DNA of 64,000 bases from Neisseria sp. Marseille-Q5346. Lineage in GTDB: Bacteria > Pseudomonadota > Gammaproteobacteria > Burkholderiales > Neisseriaceae. The DNA lies in assembly GCF_946902045.1 (NCBI RefSeq), contig NZ_OX336253.1:186001-250000 (forward strand). Direction: 5' to 3'. The position numbers and the translations under genes were made by a program. This document shows, one piece after another, positions 62,472-64,000 of this stretch. Below the pieces are notes generated by a model that saw only the letters and a program-made list of their open reading frames with translations, was not told where the DNA came from and made no database searches. Each line of letters opens with the position of its first letter. Position 1 is the stretch's first letter.

Positions 62472-64000
62472 ATGAAAAAGAAAGCGATTGCCTGTGTAGT
62501 AGGGGCGGTTTTTTCCGGACAGTTATATGCGGCTCAGATGCCGGTGGCTCAGGCAGAAATAGAGCCTGTGGTGGTTACGGCCGACCGCAATGCGCAAACC
62601 TTGGATAAAGCCGCGCCGAATGTGTCGGTTATCGGACGTAAAACCTTGAATCAAGCCTCAGCGCAGAATTTGGACGATATCGTGATGTATGAATCCGGCG
62701 TCAGTGTGCCGTCAGACAACAACCGCCGCGGTCATGCCGGTATCAATATCCGAGGCATAGACGGCAACCGCATTCTGATGATGGTGGACGGTGTGCGCAT
62801 TCCTGAATCTTATGCAGGCGGTGGCTCCAACGGTGCGATTTCGGGACGCGATATGGTCGAAAGCGACACACTCAAGCAGGTCGATATTGTCAAAGGCCCT
62901 TATTCCGCGCTGTACGGCAGCGACGCGCTCGGCGGTGTGGTGAATATGGTGACGCTCTCTCCGAGTGATTTCGTCGATGAAGGCAAACGCGGTTATTTGG
63001 GGGTGAAACACGGCTACCGCAGCCGCAACCGCAGCCATGGCGTAACGGCGACTGTGGCAGGTTTCCATGAAAACGCCGAAGGTCTGCTGATGCTGACGCG
63101 CCGTCAAGGTCATGAAACCGAAAACATGGGCAGCGATACCAGCTACTCGACTGCGCGTACTGCCACCAATCCACAGAAAAACAATGCCTACAATATTTTG
63201 GCGAAAGGCAATATCGGCAACGAACGCCACCGCTTGGAAACTTTGTACGAACAGTATTACCACGCCAACGATACCGTATTGGCAAACGGCTTGGGTTCGC
63301 AATCGCGCGGGCCGGTAACCATCGCAACATCCGAGAGCAACGCCCGCGACCGTATCCGTCGTCAACGTATCGAAGCAGGCTACCGCTACACTGGCGAAGG
63401 CCGTCTGAAAGAAGCCAACCTGACTGCCTATCAGCAAAAACTGCGTACGGAAGACGATGCCGTCGATGCGAGCATTACGCGTATGGGCGCGCGCCAATTA
63501 GGTAACTCGACCCGTTATTCCGACTACGGTTTCAATCAGACCATACGCGGGCTGAACGGGCGCGGCGTGTGGGAATTTGACGGCACGGTCAAACAAACCG
63601 TCGTTGCCGGCGCAGAATACAAACACACCGAGACCGCCCGTCCGCGCGACAGCCTGACAGTGGACAATCTGACCGGCGCTGTCAGCAAAGTTTATGCAGG
63701 CAGCACCTATCCGAATAAAACCTTCCCCGATAGCAAGCGCAAAACGTTTAGCGTTTACGCGCAAGACAGCCTGACCTTCGGCAACGGCATCGTCCTGACC
63801 CCGGCCTTGCGTTACGAAAAAGACAAGCTGAACACGTCGACCGACCAAGCCTATCTCAACGCCAACCCCAGCGGAACGGCGACGCGCTTTAGCGATTCTG
63901 CGTTTACGCCCAGCCTGCGCCTGAGTGTGCCGATGGGTGAGCAGTTCACCGGTTTCGCTACTTATTCCCAAGGCTTCCGTACGCCGCCGTTTGACAGCGC
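62472..64000 (+). CDS. TonB-dependent haem/haemoglobin-type receptor (3' end outside window)
   Basis: An open frame of 509 codons from the ATG at 62472, running off the right edge. The signal peptide (MKKKAIACVVGAVFSGQLYA) is followed by the TonB-box-like EPVVVTADR. The plug contains NIRGIDGNRILMMVDGVRIP and VDIVKGPYSALYGSDALGGV, the pattern of the haemoglobin/transferrin/lactoferrin receptor family. The first barrel strands follow. It is expected to import haem or iron from a host protein across the outer membrane. Only the N-terminal two-thirds or so is visible, so the ligand cannot be assigned. Confidence 0.85.
   Translation, partial: MKKKAIACVVGAVFSGQLYAAQMPVAQAEIEPVVVTADRNAQTLDKAAPNVSVIGRKTLNQASAQNLDDIVMYESGVSVPSDNNRRGHAGINIRGIDGNRILMMVDGVRIPESYAGGGSNGAISGRDMVESDTLKQVDIVKGPYSALYGSDALGGVVNMVTLSPSDFVDEGKRGYLGVKHGYRSRNRSHGVTATVAGFHENAEGLLMLTRRQGHETENMGSDTSYSTARTATNPQKNNAYNILAKGNIGNERHRLETLYEQYYHANDTVLANGLGSQSRGPVTIATSESNARDRIRRQRIEAGYRYTGEGRLKEANLTAYQQKLRTEDDAVDASITRMGARQLGNSTRYSDYGFNQTIRGLNGRGVWEFDGTVKQTVVAGAEYKHTETARPRDSLTVDNLTGAVSKVYAGSTYPNKTFPDSKRKTFSVYAQDSLTFGNGIVLTPALRYEKDKLNTSTDQAYLNANPSGTATRFSDSAFTPSLRLSVPMGEQFTGFATYSQGFRTPPFDS

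Noticed and set aside
1..64000. tRNA or rRNA genes
   Set aside because: I saw no tRNA cloverleaf or rRNA sequence; the only confident structural RNA is the SRP RNA.

Overview
The window is a chromosomal segment of a commensal Neisseria. The 10-base DNA uptake sequence (DUS) GCCGTCTGAA occurs throughout, very often as inverted pairs that act as terminators. The prevailing 12-mer is AGGCCGTCTGAA rather than the ATGCCGTCTGAA typical of meningococcus and gonococcus. This points to the N. subflava/flavescens side of the genus (inference from known DUS dialects). A 4.5S SRP RNA, a Correia element and a typical neisserial gene set (lut, uraA, cca, ung, cysTWA, ilvA, trmB, narQP, mobA, nadABC, TonB receptors) fit this.

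Region 1 to 27 kb is mostly core genome. It holds lactate utilisation genes (lutC partial, lutB, and a convergent 1277-residue FAD/Fe-S oxidoreductase), SRP RNA, uracil permease, two hypotheticals with cca, ung, the sulfate transporter genes cysT-cysW-cysA, an ABC-F ATPase (ybiT type), a secreted RTX beta-helix protein, and a DacC-type PBP whose SxxK motif has become AxxQ. ilvA, trmB, the narQ/narP two-component system and mobA follow.

Region 27 to 42.8 kb is a recombination-rich accessory stretch of redox and detoxification genes (mdaB, GST, aldo/keto reductase, OsmC, thioredoxin-like, flavin monooxygenase), mixed with many gene remnants and a decayed IS5-family element. Several segments carry Pasteurellaceae uptake signals (AAGTGCGGT and ACAAGCGGT types), in genes and in terminators. 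They appear to have come from Haemophilus/Actinobacillus-like oral neighbours. The acquired cargo includes two lipoproteins, a DUF4143 ATPase and an OLD-type ATPase-TOPRIM nuclease.

Region 42.8 to 53.3 kb is a polymorphic toxin locus read on the minus strand. It has a full-length Rhs protein with an N-terminal PAAR-like DUF4150 region (a type VI secretion cargo signature) and a membrane immunity protein. Next comes an orphan Rhs module that repeats about 2.87 kb of the first, apparently without change, but has a different toxin tip (ParB-like) and a pentapeptide-repeat immunity protein. A third tip (GIY-YIG-like) with an Imm26-like partner follows. Imperfect direct repeats bracket the locus.

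Region 53.5 to 64 kb carries NAD biosynthesis (nadB, nadA, a NadQ-like regulator, nadC) with a palindromic operator and a Correia element. The GGTCGTCTGAA DUS variant is unusually common here. Two TonB-dependent receptor genes end the window, the second cut by its edge, with an IS30-family remnant between them.
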